Position numbers and translations under genes: made by a program
The notes under the pieces: generated by a model
Databases searched by the model: none
What the model was told of the DNA's origin: nothing
Seen by the model: only the letters and a program-made list of their open reading frames with translations
Shown here: piece after piece, positions 8,004 through 17,571 of the stretch
Layout of the letters: the number at the start of each line of letters is the position of its first letter
Numbering within the stretch: position 1 is the first letter of the stretch
From: Acuticoccus kalidii
GTDB lineage: Bacteria; Pseudomonadota; Alphaproteobacteria; Rhizobiales; Amorphaceae
Assembly (NCBI RefSeq): GCF_021556395.1
Contig: NZ_JAKGCS010000005.1
Coordinates: 192,621 to 256,620 of the forward strand
Reading direction: 5' to 3'
DNA: 64,000 nucleotides

Positions 8004-9203
8004 ATGACCGACGATACGACCAAAGCCAACGGCCTGTCGCGCCGCGATTTTCTCGGCTCCACGCTCAGCGTCGGGGCCATGGGGCTCGCCGCCTCGATGA
8101 TGCCGGGTATGGATCAGGCCGCCTGGGCCGCGTCCAACGAGGTCTCGCTCTACGGCGTCACCACCGCGCAGCTCAAAGACTGGTCGAGGATGACGGACTC
8201 GATCGGCCTCACGATGAACTACACGCCCACCAATGCGGACATCGGCATCTTCATGCGCGATGTCATGGGCAACAATCTCGGTGCGACGCAGGACATCTTC
8301 ATCTTCGACGGCGGGTCCGAGGATCTTCTCGGGCCGGAAGGGTTCTATGCGGAGATCGTCGAGGATCATCCCGAGCTGACCCTGTGGGAGCGGACGCCGG
8401 ACAGCTGGAAGCGCGCCAACTTCCTGCGTGCCGACGACAAGCAATTCGGCGTTCCGGTCATCGGCAACGGCGACGCGTTCGGGTACTTCCCCGAAAAGAT
8501 CGGCGCCTCGCCCGACGGCATGGACGAGGTGCCGTGGACGACCTTCTTCGAGGGTGAGGACGTGCGCGGCCGCGTCGCGATCGACCGAAGCTGGCTCCAG
8601 TCGATGTCGGAGACGGCGAACTTCCTCAAGCACCACGGCCGCCTCGATGTCGAGGATCCGGCCGACCTTCCGCCGGAGGCCGCCCGCACGGTTGCCGACT
8701 ATCTCGTGGAGCGGAAGCGCGCGGGCCAGTTCCGCACGATCTTCACCGCCTTCGAGGAGCAGGTGCAGCTCTTCTCGAACCGCGAAGCGGACATGATCAA
8801 CTGCTGGGAGCCGGCGGTGAAGGAGGCGAACAACGCCCTCGGCCCGGACACGGTGATCTACGCCTTCACCGTCGAGGGGTACTATCTCTGGGGCCATGGC
8901 GCGCATGTCGCCTCCGCCGCGATGGAGCGGGACAACGTCGACAACATCTACAAGATGCTGAACTACTTCCTCGGTGGCGAGTACCGCGCCTACCAGGCCA
9001 AGGAGCGCGGCTATGCCGGTCCGAACATGGATCTCGGCGTGAAATATGCCGAGGAGAACGGCTGGTCCGAAGAGGACATCGCCGAGCTCAAGTGGACCGA
9101 GGAAAAGGTCGCCCGCAAATTCCAGAAGCCCTTCTCGTGCAAGGTCGTGCCGGAGAATGCCGGCGTGATGGAAGAGGAGTGGCAGCGCTTCCTCAACGCC
9201 TGA
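8004..9203 (+). CDS. ABC transporter substrate-binding protein, PotD/PotF type, Tat signal
   Basis: A 399-residue extracytoplasmic solute-binding protein. The N-terminus has a twin-arginine motif SRRDFLGS followed by a hydrophobic stretch and a likely cleavage near AAWAAS, so export in folded form by the Tat pathway is expected. The mature part resembles the spermidine/putrescine-binding family by length and by its place between the ATPase and two PotB/PotC-like permeases. ATG 8004 follows the CTGGAG ribosome site; the frame is open upstream only as overlap with the ATPase gene. The ligand cannot be assigned. Confidence 0.88.
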   Translation: MTDDTTKANGLSRRDFLGSTLSVGAMGLAASMMPGMDQAAWAASNEVSLYGVTTAQLKDWSRMTDSIGLTMNYTPTNADIGIFMRDVMGNNLGATQDIFIFDGGSEDLLGPEGFYAEIVEDHPELTLWERTPDSWKRANFLRADDKQFGVPVIGNGDAFGYFPEKIGASPDGMDEVPWTTFFEGEDVRGRVAIDRSWLQSMSETANFLKHHGRLDVEDPADLPPEAARTVADYLVERKRAGQFRTIFTAFEEQVQLFSNREADMINCWEPAVKEANNALGPDTVIYAFTVEGYYLWGHGAHVASAAMERDNVDNIYKMLNYFLGGEYRAYQAKERGYAGPNMDLGVKYAEENGWSEEDIAELKWTEEKVARKFQKPFSCKVVPENAGVMEEEWQRFLNA

Positions 9204-9211
9204 TCGCGTCA

Positions 9212-9232
9212 GCGGACGGGCCTTCCGTCCGC
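9212..9232 (+). terminator. Stem-loop after the binding-protein gene
   Basis: GCGGACGG at 9212-9219 pairs perfectly with CCGTCCGC at 9225-9232 around a five-base loop, 9 bp after the stop of the binding-protein gene. There is no T-run, so it may be a partial terminator or an mRNA-stabilising stem that raises binding-protein expression over the permeases, as seen in other ABC operons. Confidence 0.5.
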
Positions 9233-9296
9233 CCCCGACGCCGTTGCGCGGGCGCTCGCCGCCCGCGTCTCGCCAAGGACCACAAGGGGCAACCGG

Positions 9297-10226
9297 ATGA
9301 CACTTGCTGCCGAGACGGCGAAGCCGACACGACGACCGTTCCTCCTGCGCTGGATCGACGGCCTGAGGCCCTCCTCGATCGTGGTGCCGACCTTCCTCGT
9401 GGCGTGGTCGCTCCTGGTGCTCCTGCCGCTCCTGGTGATCGTCGTCTTCAGCTTCTTCTCGGTGAAATATTACAAGGTCGTCTATTCGCCGACCTTCGAG
9501 ACCTGGGAATCGCTGATCAACTCGGGCCGGTGGCTCTCGGCGGTGCGCACCTTGCGCGTCGCGGTGACGATGACCGTCATCGAACTCCTGCTCGCCTTTC
9601 CCTTCGCGCTGTGGCTCGCCAAAGGGTGCCGCTCGAAATATGTGAAGGCGGCGATCATCACGCTGCTCACGATCCCGTTCTTCCTCGACGCCTCCTCGCG
9701 CATCATCGTGTGGCGCTCGATCCTCGGGGCGAACGGCGCGGTCAACTCGCTCCTGATGTGGCTCGGCGTGACAGACGCGCCGATCGAGTGGCTGCTCTAC
9801 TCGGAATTCGCCGTCCATTTCGGCCTGATCGGCACGCACTTCCCGACGATGGTGTTCCCGATCTTCCTGTCCTGCGCGCTGATCGACAACGACTATATCG
9901 CCGCGAGCCAGGATCTCGGCGCGCGCCCCTCGCAGACGCTCTTCACCGTCATCATCCCGCTCGCGCTGCCCGGCATCGTCGCCGGGATCGTGTTCACGCT
10001 GGTGCCGCTGATGGCCGCCTTCGTCGAGCCGCAGCTTCTCGGCGGCGGGTTCGTCGACCTGCTCGGCAATTCGGTGAACTCGGCGCTGCAGCAGCTCAAA
10101 TATCCGACCGCCGCGGCGCTCTCGACCTTTGTCGTCGCGCTCCTCGGGATCTGCCTCGCGGTCCTCATCCTCGTCCTCAGAAAGCGGGCGGACATCTCGG
10201 CGATGTTCGTCGCTATGAAACGCTGA
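9297..10226 (+). CDS. ABC transporter permease, PotB type
   Basis: A 309-residue integral membrane permease with about six predicted transmembrane helices; the first is LVAWSLLVLLPLLVIVVFSFFS near residues 37-58. The coupling EAA-like loop appears around ASQDLGARPSQTLFTVIIPLALPG. It lies 93 bp after the binding-protein gene and 15 bp before the second permease, in the same operon. It forms half of the transmembrane channel of the polyamine-type importer in the inner membrane. Confidence 0.9.
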   Translation: MTLAAETAKPTRRPFLLRWIDGLRPSSIVVPTFLVAWSLLVLLPLLVIVVFSFFSVKYYKVVYSPTFETWESLINSGRWLSAVRTLRVAVTMTVIELLLAFPFALWLAKGCRSKYVKAAIITLLTIPFFLDASSRIIVWRSILGANGAVNSLLMWLGVTDAPIEWLLYSEFAVHFGLIGTHFPTMVFPIFLSCALIDNDYIAASQDLGARPSQTLFTVIIPLALPGIVAGIVFTLVPLMAAFVEPQLLGGGFVDLLGNSVNSALQQLKYPTAAALSTFVVALLGICLAVLILVLRKRADISAMFVAMKR

Positions 10227-10241
10227 TCGGGAGGGCGCCTC

Positions 10242-11120
10242 ATGTCATCCGTCGCATTGGACCAAGCCGGCGAAACCAAAAGCGGGCGCGAGGCGGCCGC
10301 TCCGGCACGCGCGTCCCGCCGCCGGGCGCCGGGGCGGACCGGCCTCTGGCCGACGGTCGCCAAAGCGTGCGGGCTGTTCGCCCTCGCGATGATCTATATC
10401 CCGCTGATCTTCCTCGCGGTGATGAGCTTCACGCCCAACCCGCTCTCCGGCGTGCCCTATCCCCTCACGGTCGAGCATTATGCCGCGCTCGCCGGCGATG
10501 AGCGCTGGATGGGGCCGATGCGGACGAGCCTCTTCATGAGCGCTCTCGTCGCGCTCACCTGCATGGTGCTCGCGACGGTGGTCGGGCGGGCGCTGACGCG
10601 GATGCGCAGTCCCGGCGCGCCGCTTCTTCTCACCCTGATCCCGTTGTTCGTGCCCGGCCTCACGATGGGGGCGGCGCTGTTCATCTTCCTGCGCACGATC
10701 CTCGGGCTGACTTTGGGGCTGTGGTCGATCTATCTCGCCCAGCTCATCTGGGCGCTGCCCTTCTGCCTCCTCCTCGTTCTCGTCGTCGCGAGCCGGTTCG
10801 ATCTCAACCTTCTCGAGGCCGCTGAAGACCTTGGCGCCTCGCCTTGGCGGCGCTTCTTCGACGTCGAGCTGCCGATCCTGAAGCCCGGCATCTTCGGCGC
10901 GGGGATCTTCGGCTTCCTCCTGTCTTTCAACGAGCTGCCGCGCTCGCTCTTCGTGCGCGGGATCGACACGACCATGCCGATCTACAACTGGGCGATGGCC
11001 GCCTCGCAGCAGTCGCAGGTGCCGATCATCTTCTCGCTGACGACGCTGCTCCTCGCGATCACGCTCCCCGTCATGGGCACCTTCTTCTGGGTCTTGTTCG
11101 TCAAGCTGGACAAGTCCTGA
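10242..11120 (+). CDS. ABC transporter permease, PotC type
   Basis: A 292-residue permease and partner of the preceding one. After a charged, arginine-rich N-terminus of about 40 residues it has about six membrane helices and the EAA-loop [25 protein letters not shown]. It completes the four-gene importer (ATPase, binding protein, two permeases). The class III aminotransferase gene starts 59 bp downstream on the same strand and is probably cotranscribed. Confidence 0.9.
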   Translation: MSSVALDQAGETKSGREAAAPARASRRRAPGRTGLWPTVAKACGLFALAMIYIPLIFLAVMSFTPNPLSGVPYPLTVEHYAALAGDERWMGPMRTSLFMSALVALTCMVLATVVGRALTRMRSPGAPLLLTLIPLFVPGLTMGAALFIFLRTILGLTLGLWSIYLAQLIWALPFCLLLVLVVASRFDLNLLEAAEDLGASPWRRFFDVELPILKPGIFGAGIFGFLLSFNELPRSLFVRGIDTTMPIYNWAMAASQQSQVPIIFSLTTLLLAITLPVMGTFFWVLFVKLDKS

Positions 11121-11179
11121 CCCTTTCCCGGGCGGCGTCCCGCTCCGCCGCCCCAATTAGCGCAGAAAGCGACACGACA

Positions 11180-12607
11180 ATGCTCGACCTCGAGAACGGT
11201 CTTCCCGGCACGAATTATTCGCTGGAGGAAATGGACCGGAACACGATCTTTCACCCGCTGACCTCGATTTCCGCCCACATGAAGGCCGGCCCCGCGATCA
11301 TGCGCTCGGCCAAGGGGGCGCGGGTCGTCGGTGCGGACGGGACCGAATATGTCGACTGCTCGGGCGGCCTCTGGTGCGTCAATATCGGCTTCGGCCGGGA
11401 GGAGATCGCCGAGGCAGCCGCCAAGGCGATGACGGACCTCAATTATTGGCATCTCTTCGGCTCGTCCTCGAACGAGGCGACCATTCGCCTGTCGAGCCGG
11501 ATCCTGACGCTGCTTCGCGAGGAGGCCGGCTTCACCAACGCCGCGCGCGTCTTCTACGGCACGTCCGGCTCCGACGCGAACGACACGAATTATAAGCTCG
11601 TCCGCTATTATTCGACGCTGCGCGGCAAGCCCGAAAAGAAAAAGATCATCTCCCGCACCGGCGGCTATCATGGCCTCACGGCGGCGGCGTCCTCGCTGAC
11701 GGGGATCGCTGCCTATCACAAGGCGTGGAACCTGCCGGCGGCCGATGTCGTCTACACCGAATGCCCGCATTTCTACCGCTTCGCCCGCGACGGGGAGGAT
11801 GAGGCGGCGTTCTGCGACCGGATGATCGCTGACCTCGAAGCGATCATCGCGCGCGAGGGCGCCGACACGATCGGCGGCTTCATCGCGGAGCCCATCATGG
11901 GCACCGGCGGCGTCCTCATCCCGCCGAAGGGCTACTTCGCCCGCGTACAGGAGGTTCTCGACCGGCACGACATCCTCTTGATCGTCGATGAGGTGATCAC
12001 CGGCTTCGGGCGCACCGGCAACTGGTTCGGCACCGGCCTCTACGGGCTGAAACCGGACCTCATCACCCTCGCGAAGGGGCTGACGAGCGCCTACTTCCCG
12101 ATGTCCGCGTCGGTGGTGTCGGAACGGATGTGGGACGTCTTCTCCGAGGCTTCGGACGAATATGGCCCGGTGATGCACGGCTTCACCTATTCCGGCCATC
12201 CTGTCGGGGCCGCCGTCGCGATGGCCAATCTCGACATCATGGAGAACGAGGGTCTCGTCCAGAACGCGGCCGAATCGGGCGCCTATCTCCTCGCCGCCCT
12301 CAAGGCGAAGGTGGGCGATCACCCCCATGTCGGTGACGTGCGCGGCGAGGGGCTGATGATCGGCGTCGAGTTCATCGCCGACAAGGCGACCCGGCGCCCC
12401 TTCGATCCGGCGGCCGCGGCGCACCGTCTCGTGGCGGCGAAGGCGAATGCGCAAGGCGTGATGGTCCGCGCGCTGCCCTTCATCGAGGTCGTGTCGTTCT
12501 CGCCCGCGCTCACCATCTCGAAGGAGGAATGCGACCTCGCGGTCGAGCGGTTCGCCGCCGGGCTCGAGGATGCGAGCCCCGAACTCGCGCGCCTCGCCGG
12601 CCACTGA
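11180..12607 (+). CDS. Class III (omega) aminotransferase, PLP-dependent
   Basis: A 475-residue class III aminotransferase, the group that includes putrescine:pyruvate and beta-alanine/omega-amino acid:pyruvate enzymes. The cofactor-binding Asp is D270 in [13 protein letters not shown] and the Schiff-base lysine is K299 in [11 protein letters not shown]; the phosphate-binding region [12 protein letters not shown] and the EPIMGTGGV segment are also present. ATG 11180 was chosen because the family N-terminus ([17 protein letters not shown]) begins just after it; the open frame extends upstream across the permease gene in another frame. Its position behind a polyamine-type importer suggests deamination of an imported amine or omega-amino acid. 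Confidence 0.93.
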   Translation: MLDLENGLPGTNYSLEEMDRNTIFHPLTSISAHMKAGPAIMRSAKGARVVGADGTEYVDCSGGLWCVNIGFGREEIAEAAAKAMTDLNYWHLFGSSSNEATIRLSSRILTLLREEAGFTNAARVFYGTSGSDANDTNYKLVRYYSTLRGKPEKKKIISRTGGYHGLTAAASSLTGIAAYHKAWNLPAADVVYTECPHFYRFARDGEDEAAFCDRMIADLEAIIAREGADTIGGFIAEPIMGTGGVLIPPKGYFARVQEVLDRHDILLIVDEVITGFGRTGNWFGTGLYGLKPDLITLAKGLTSAYFPMSASVVSERMWDVFSEASDEYGPVMHGFTYSGHPVGAAVAMANLDIMENEGLVQNAAESGAYLLAALKAKVGDHPHVGDVRGEGLMIGVEFIADKATRRPFDPAAAAHRLVAAKANAQGVMVRALPFIEVVSFSPALTISKEECDLAVERFAAGLEDASPELARLAGH

Positions 12608-12614
12608 CGGGATC

Positions 12615-12634
12615 GGGCGCCGGCGACGGCGCCC
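12615..12634 (+). terminator. GC-rich hairpin after the aminotransferase gene
   Basis: GGGCGCC at 12615-12621 pairs perfectly with GGCGCCC at 12628-12634 across a six-base loop, 8 bp after the stop codon. No T-run follows. A second dyad, TTCGGG/CCCGAA, occurs at 12706-12724 closer to the GntR gene. Either could end the importer-aminotransferase transcript. Confidence 0.45.
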
Positions 12635-12753
12635 ATTGCGGGATCACGCCATCGTGCCGCGGGTCATGCTAAATTGGGCCGACTTTCGGCCGAACGCCGC
12701 GTCACTTCGGGTGTCATGCCCGAACGCGGACGCGCGATGGAGATGGATTCATT

Positions 12754-13446
12754 TTGGCGGACATCACGGCGGACGCGCCACTCGAAGGCGCGTCCACGCT
12801 CGGCGAGCAGATCTATGCCGAGCTCGAACAGGATATCATCACGGGTCGATGGCCGCCGGAGGCGCGCCAGAGCCTGCGCAAGATCGCGACCCGCTTGAAC
12901 ACCTCGGTCCAGCCCGTGCGGGAGGCCGTCGGCAAGCTCCTCGCGGCCAGTGCCCTCGAGCTGACGCCGGGGCGTGCCGTCCGCGTTCCGCGCCTCGATC
13001 GGGCGCAGGCGGACGAGCTGTGGTCGTTGCGCTTTCTCCTGGAGGGCGAGGCGGCGGCGCGCTTTGCGGCGCGCAAGGTGCCGGAGGAGGCCAAGCTCCT
13101 CTACGCGCACAATGCGGCGCTCGGGGAGCGCTATCGCCAGTCCGATGTGGGCGAGATCATGCGGCAGATGATGGCGTGGAATCTCGATCTCGCGGTCGGC
13201 GCGCAGTCGCCGATGCTGTTCAACATGATCCTGGGGCTGCGCCTGCGCTACGCGCCCTTCATCGCCGAATGCCTCGCGCTCGCGCCGCCGGACGAGCCGA
13301 GCTTCCTGGCATTCACGGTCCACATTCAGGACGAACTCGTCCACGCGATCGTCACGGGCGACGCGGATGCGGCGCGCCATCTGCGCTGCGCCGATCTGCG
13401 CTCGTTTCAACGTCACCTCTATTCTCGGCGCGGCTGGAGCATCTGA
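12754..13446 (+). CDS. GntR-family (FCD/FadR-type) transcriptional regulator
   Basis: A 230-residue regulator. The N-terminal winged helix-turn-helix includes LGEQIYAELEQDIITGRW and SLRKIATRLNTSVQPVREAVGKLLAASALEL, and the C-terminal 140 residues form an all-helical FCD-like ligand domain. The start used is TTG 12754, because no ATG lies in frame near the family N-terminus. It sits between the aminotransferase and the second HyuA/HyuB pair, all on the same strand. It is the natural candidate to bind the GTGATCAC palindromes at 4971-4978 and 6788-6805, with the substrate or a breakdown product as inducer; this is inference. Confidence 0.88.
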   Translation: MADITADAPLEGASTLGEQIYAELEQDIITGRWPPEARQSLRKIATRLNTSVQPVREAVGKLLAASALELTPGRAVRVPRLDRAQADELWSLRFLLEGEAAARFAARKVPEEAKLLYAHNAALGERYRQSDVGEIMRQMMAWNLDLAVGAQSPMLFNMILGLRLRYAPFIAECLALAPPDEPSFLAFTVHIQDELVHAIVTGDADAARHLRCADLRSFQRHLYSRRGWSI

Positions 13447-13494
13447 GCCCCGGCGGCGCTTTTGCGGATGCGCCACCACAAAAAGGGTCGAACG

Positions 13495-15534
13495 ATGCGC
13501 TATCTCCTGGGGATCGACGTCGGCGGCACGTTCACCGACTTCGTCGCCTATGACGCGATGCAGCGGGACGTGAAGGTGTGGAAGGTCCCATCGACACCCA
13601 CCGACCCGATCAACGGCATCCTGAACGGCATTCACAGCGCCCTCTCGCCCGACACGATCTCCCTCGTTCGGCTGGGCACCACGGTCGCTACCAACGCGGT
13701 CTTGGAGCGCAAAGGCGGCACCGTCGCCTACGTGACGACGCGCGGCTTCCGGGACGTGCCGTTCATCCAGCGCGGCAACCGCAAAGCCCATTACGACATG
13801 AGCTGGGTGAAGCCGAAGCCCCTCGTGAAGCGTCGTCACTGCTTCGAGGTGACGGAGCGGATCGACGCCTATGGCAAGGAGATCGTCCCGCTCGACGAGG
13901 CGGAGGTCGCGCGGATCGCCGACCGGATCGCGGCCGATCCGGAGATCGAGGCGGTCGCCGTGTGCTTCCTCTTCTCCTATCTCGATCCGGCGCACGAGAC
14001 CCGCGCGAAGGCGATCCTCGCCGAGCGCCTCGGCGCCGATATGCCGATTTCGACCTCCTTCGAGGTGCTGCCGAAATGGAAGGAATATGAGCGCGCCTCG
14101 ACGACGCTCGCCGACGCCTATCTGAAGCCTGTCGTGAGCCGCCAGCTCCGCGCCATGCGCGACCGGCTCGACGGGGAGGGGGTGGGCGCGCCCGTCGTGG
14201 TCATCAAGTCGAATGGCGGGGAGATGACATTGGGCGCGGCCGCGGAAGCGCCGGTCAATCTCGTGATGTCGGGGCCGACCGGCGGGGTGATCGCGAGCCG
14301 TTATCTCGCCGAGCTGACGGGGATCGACAATCTCGTCACGCTCGACATGGGCGGCACGTCGACGGACGTTGCGACCGTGCTCGGCCAGCAGGAGAGCTTC
14401 ACCACCAATTTCGAGATCGAGTGGGGCGTTCCGATCCAGATCCCGATGCTCGACATCCGCACCATCGGCGCCGGCGGCGGCTCGATCGCCTGGATCGACA
14501 AAGGCGGTATGCTGCGCGTCGGCCCGCACAGCGCCGGCGCGCGGCCAGGGCCCGCCTGCTACGGGTTCGGCGGCACGGACGCGACGGTGACGGATGCCAA
14601 CGTGGTCCTCGGCCGGATCGACCCGGACAATTTCCTCAACGGAACGATGAAGCTCGACAAGGCAGCGGCGGAGCGCGCCGTCGGCGCCGTCGCCGAGGCG
14701 ATCGGCCAGTCGGTGGAGGCGACGGCGCTCGCGATCGTCCAGATCGCCAACAACAACATGGTCTCGGCGCTGCGCTCCGTCCTCATCGAGCGCGGCCTCG
14801 ACCCGCGCGACTTCACCCTCGCCACCTTCGGCGGCGCCGGCCCGCCCCATGCGGCGGAGCTGATGGGCGAGATCGGCATTCCGCGTGCGATCGTCCCGCC
14901 GCATCCGGGCCAGTTCTCGGCCTATGGCTTCATCGTCACCAATGCGCGCGTCGACCGGCAGCGCACGACGCAGCTCACGAGCCGACGCTTTGACGCCGCC
15001 CGCGCCTCGCAGATCCTCGAAGATCTCGTCGCCGATGCGGTGGACGAGCTGAAGGCGCAGGATTTCACCGAGAATCTCGTGGTCCATCGGGCGCTTGCGA
15101 TGCGCTATCTCGGCCAGAATTACGAGCTCGAACTCTCCATCGAGCCCGCCGACCTCTCGCCCGAGCGGGCGGCCGGGTTGTGGGCCGCGTTTCACAAGGC
15201 GCACGAGGCCCGCTTCGGTTTCGCGATTCCGGGGGAGACGATCGAGATCGTGAACTATCTCGCGACGGTGGTCTCGATCGGCGACAAGCCGGCCTTCCCG
15301 AAACTCGCCGAGGGGGACGGGCCGCCGGAGCCGGTCGGCCGCCGCTCGGTCGTCTTCGCCTCCGGCCGCGAGGAGGCGCCCGTCTACCGCCGCGAGGCGC
15401 TCCTCGCGGGACAGACGATCGGGGGGCCCGCGATCGTCGAGGAGGCCGCCTCCGTCACTATCGTCGCGCCCGGTCAACATCTCGATGTCGACCAATTCGG
15501 CTCGCTCCACATCGCTGCTCACACGAACGCCTGA
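13495..15534 (+). CDS. Hydantoinase A-type ATPase subunit (second set)
   Basis: A 679-residue HyuA-family ATPase. The phosphate motif DVGGTFTDF is near residues 8-16, LDMGGTSTDVATV near 285 and TIGAGGGSIAWID near 325. ATG 13495 was chosen because it follows an AAAAGGG ribosome site; the open frame begins 33 bp earlier. It differs clearly in sequence from the HyuA at 2875-4932, so it is an ancient paralogue rather than a recent copy. The partner HyuB starts 9 bp after its stop. It probably phosphorylates or activates a cyclic amide, ketone or bicarbonate-derived intermediate in ATP-dependent fashion. Confidence 0.93.
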   Translation: MRYLLGIDVGGTFTDFVAYDAMQRDVKVWKVPSTPTDPINGILNGIHSALSPDTISLVRLGTTVATNAVLERKGGTVAYVTTRGFRDVPFIQRGNRKAHYDMSWVKPKPLVKRRHCFEVTERIDAYGKEIVPLDEAEVARIADRIAADPEIEAVAVCFLFSYLDPAHETRAKAILAERLGADMPISTSFEVLPKWKEYERASTTLADAYLKPVVSRQLRAMRDRLDGEGVGAPVVVIKSNGGEMTLGAAAEAPVNLVMSGPTGGVIASRYLAELTGIDNLVTLDMGGTSTDVATVLGQQESFTTNFEIEWGVPIQIPMLDIRTIGAGGGSIAWIDKGGMLRVGPHSAGARPGPACYGFGGTDATVTDANVVLGRIDPDNFLNGTMKLDKAAAERAVGAVAEAIGQSVEATALAIVQIANNNMVSALRSVLIERGLDPRDFTLATFGGAGPPHAAELMGEIGIPRAIVPPHPGQFSAYGFIVTNARVDRQRTTQLTSRRFDAARASQILEDLVADAVDELKAQDFTENLVVHRALAMRYLGQNYELELSIEPADLSPERAAGLWAAFHKAHEARFGFAIPGETIEIVNYLATVVSIGDKPAFPKLAEGDGPPEPVGRRSVVFASGREEAPVYRREALLAGQTIGGPAIVEEAASVTIVAPGQHLDVDQFGSLHIAAHTNA

Positions 15535-15543
15535 GGTCGCACC

Positions 15544-17481
15544 ATGCGCTTTTCCGATAACGGCTTTTACGTCGAGAAGTATGTGAAGTGCGCCAATTGC
15601 GGACTTCTGGTCTACGGCCCCGGCATCCAAACCGAGGGAAGCCGGGACATCTATTGCTCGGACTGGTGCGTCGAGTGGGCGGGGCTGAAGGCGAAGGGCG
15701 ACCCGGAGCCCCGTCTTCCGATCGTCCCGCCGCGCCTGCCGATCGAGGAGGCGATGGCCGCCCGCGTCACCGAACGCCCGCCGGCGGACCCGGTGATGAT
15801 GAACATCCTCGATTCCACCATGGTCTCGATCTGCCGCGAGATGGGCATCCTCCTCATGAAGACGTCCTATTCGACGATCTTCAATGAAGGGCTCGATTTC
15901 ACCTGCGCGCTCGCGGACGCCAAGGGCGACATGATCGCCTGCGCCGAATTCTGCCCGACGATGATCGGCGGGATGCCGATCCTCATCAAGACGTGCGCGC
16001 AGGAGATCGACTTCTCGACGCTCGAGCCCGGTGACGTCATCGTCCACAACGATCCCTATCGCGGCGGCCTCCACTGCCCCGAACACACCTTCTTCAAGCC
16101 GATCTTCGCCGATGGCGCTCTCCTCGGCTTCGCCGTCTGCATCGGCCATATCGCCGAGATCGGCGGCATGGTGCCGGGCGCTTTCTGCGGCGAGGCGACG
16201 GAGATCTTCCACGAGGGGATGCGCGTCCCGCCGGTGAAGATCCGCAAGGCGGGCAAGGACGTCGAGGAGGTGTGGAAGCTCCTCCTCGCCAACTGCCGCA
16301 CGCCGCGCCAGAATTACGGGGACCTGATGGCGATGATCGGCTCGGTCGATCTCGGCGTCGACCGGGTGGGCCAGATCGTCGAGAAATACGGCGCCGACGT
16401 CTTCCGCGACACCTGCGAAGACTTGATGGACTATTCGGAGCGCCGGATGCGTGCCGAGCTCGACGCCTTCCCCGACGGCGTCTACGGCTTCGAGGACGTG
16501 ATCGAGAATGACGGGATCGAGAGGAAGCCCTACACGGTCGCGATCGACCTCCACATCCAGGGCGACGAGGTGGTCGCCGACTATCGGCGCAGCTCGCCGC
16601 AGGCGCGCGGCCCGGTGAACGCGACGCTCGGGGTCGCGACGGGGGCGGTCTATAACGGGATCCTCCATGTGACGGACCCGTCCATCCCGAAGAATTCCGG
16701 CTGTTTCCGCCCGATCCGCGTCGTCTCCCCGCCGGGCCTCGTCGTCAATGTCGACTATCCGGGCCCGCTCGTCGCCGGCAACACGGAGACCCACCCGCGT
16801 CTCGCCAATATCGTGATCGGCGCGATGAGCCGCTGCGTGCCGACGCGGGCGATGGCCTCGGAAAGCTGCACCGGCACCAACTTCGTTTTCGGCGGCGAGC
16901 ACCCGGATTATGACGAGTATTTCGCCTGCTACGACATCATGTCGGGCGGCTGGGGCGGCCGGCACGAGCATGACGGCAATGACTGCGTCATCGCCATCAA
17001 CGGCAATTGCCGCTTCAACCCGACGGAGGTGTTCGAGACGCGCTTTCCCTTGCGGGTCGAGACCTTCGAGATGATGCCGGATTCGGGCGGCGCCGGACGC
17101 TGGCGCGGCGGGCTCGGCTTTCGCCGCGAGCTCGTGGTGACGCAGGTGCCGATCACCGCGAGCCAGTGCAGCGACCGCCACGAGGTGAGGCCGTTCGCCC
17201 TGTTCGGCGGCGCGGAAGGCGGCAATGGCGGCACGATGGTGAAGAAGGCCGGCAGCGAGGCATGGAGTACCGTGTGCGAGCTCTACGGCAAGACGTCGTC
17301 GAGCAAGTACGCCAATGTGCGCTTCGATCCCGGCGACCGCGTGCTCCTATGGACCCCCGGCGGCGGTGGTTATGGCGATCCGGCCGAACGCGATCCGGGG
17401 GCGATCGCCGAGGATGTCGCCGAGGGCTATGTCAGCGCCGAGGCAGCGAGCCGCCTCTATGGCTGGAGCGGCAAAGCCTGA
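15544..17481 (+). CDS. Hydantoinase B-family subunit with N-terminal zinc ribbon
   Basis: A 645-residue HyuB-family protein. The family domain begins near residue 77 (DPVMMNILDSTMVSICREMG) and runs to the C-terminus with the typical TPGGGGYGDP end. The first 75 residues are an extension holding C16-x2-C19 and C38-x3-C42, a likely four-cysteine zinc site. The HyuB copies at 1-2866 have no such extension. Acetone and acetophenone carboxylases have a separate small zinc-containing subunit, so this could be a fusion of that role, which would favour carboxylase-like chemistry; that is speculative. It is cotranscribed with the HyuA just upstream. Confidence 0.92.
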   Translation: MRFSDNGFYVEKYVKCANCGLLVYGPGIQTEGSRDIYCSDWCVEWAGLKAKGDPEPRLPIVPPRLPIEEAMAARVTERPPADPVMMNILDSTMVSICREMGILLMKTSYSTIFNEGLDFTCALADAKGDMIACAEFCPTMIGGMPILIKTCAQEIDFSTLEPGDVIVHNDPYRGGLHCPEHTFFKPIFADGALLGFAVCIGHIAEIGGMVPGAFCGEATEIFHEGMRVPPVKIRKAGKDVEEVWKLLLANCRTPRQNYGDLMAMIGSVDLGVDRVGQIVEKYGADVFRDTCEDLMDYSERRMRAELDAFPDGVYGFEDVIENDGIERKPYTVAIDLHIQGDEVVADYRRSSPQARGPVNATLGVATGAVYNGILHVTDPSIPKNSGCFRPIRVVSPPGLVVNVDYPGPLVAGNTETHPRLANIVIGAMSRCVPTRAMASESCTGTNFVFGGEHPDYDEYFACYDIMSGGWGGRHEHDGNDCVIAINGNCRFNPTEVFETRFPLRVETFEMMPDSGGAGRWRGGLGFRRELVVTQVPITASQCSDRHEVRPFALFGGAEGGNGGTMVKKAGSEAWSTVCELYGKTSSSKYANVRFDPGDRVLLWTPGGGGYGDPAERDPGAIAEDVAEGYVSAEAASRLYGWSGKA

Positions 17482-17571
17482 AGCAACAGGGGCTGACGCA
17501 ACAGGAGCCGAGGCGTTACGAGGCTCGCGGATCGGGGCGCGGCCGCCGCGATCGTACCCGATCGGCTCGTC

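Noticed and set aside
12664..17181. Very long open frame on the minus strand (about 1505 codons)
   Set aside because: It is antisense to the GntR, HyuA and HyuB genes, is rich in Arg, Asp, His and Ala without domain motifs, and arises from the codon bias of high-GC genes.
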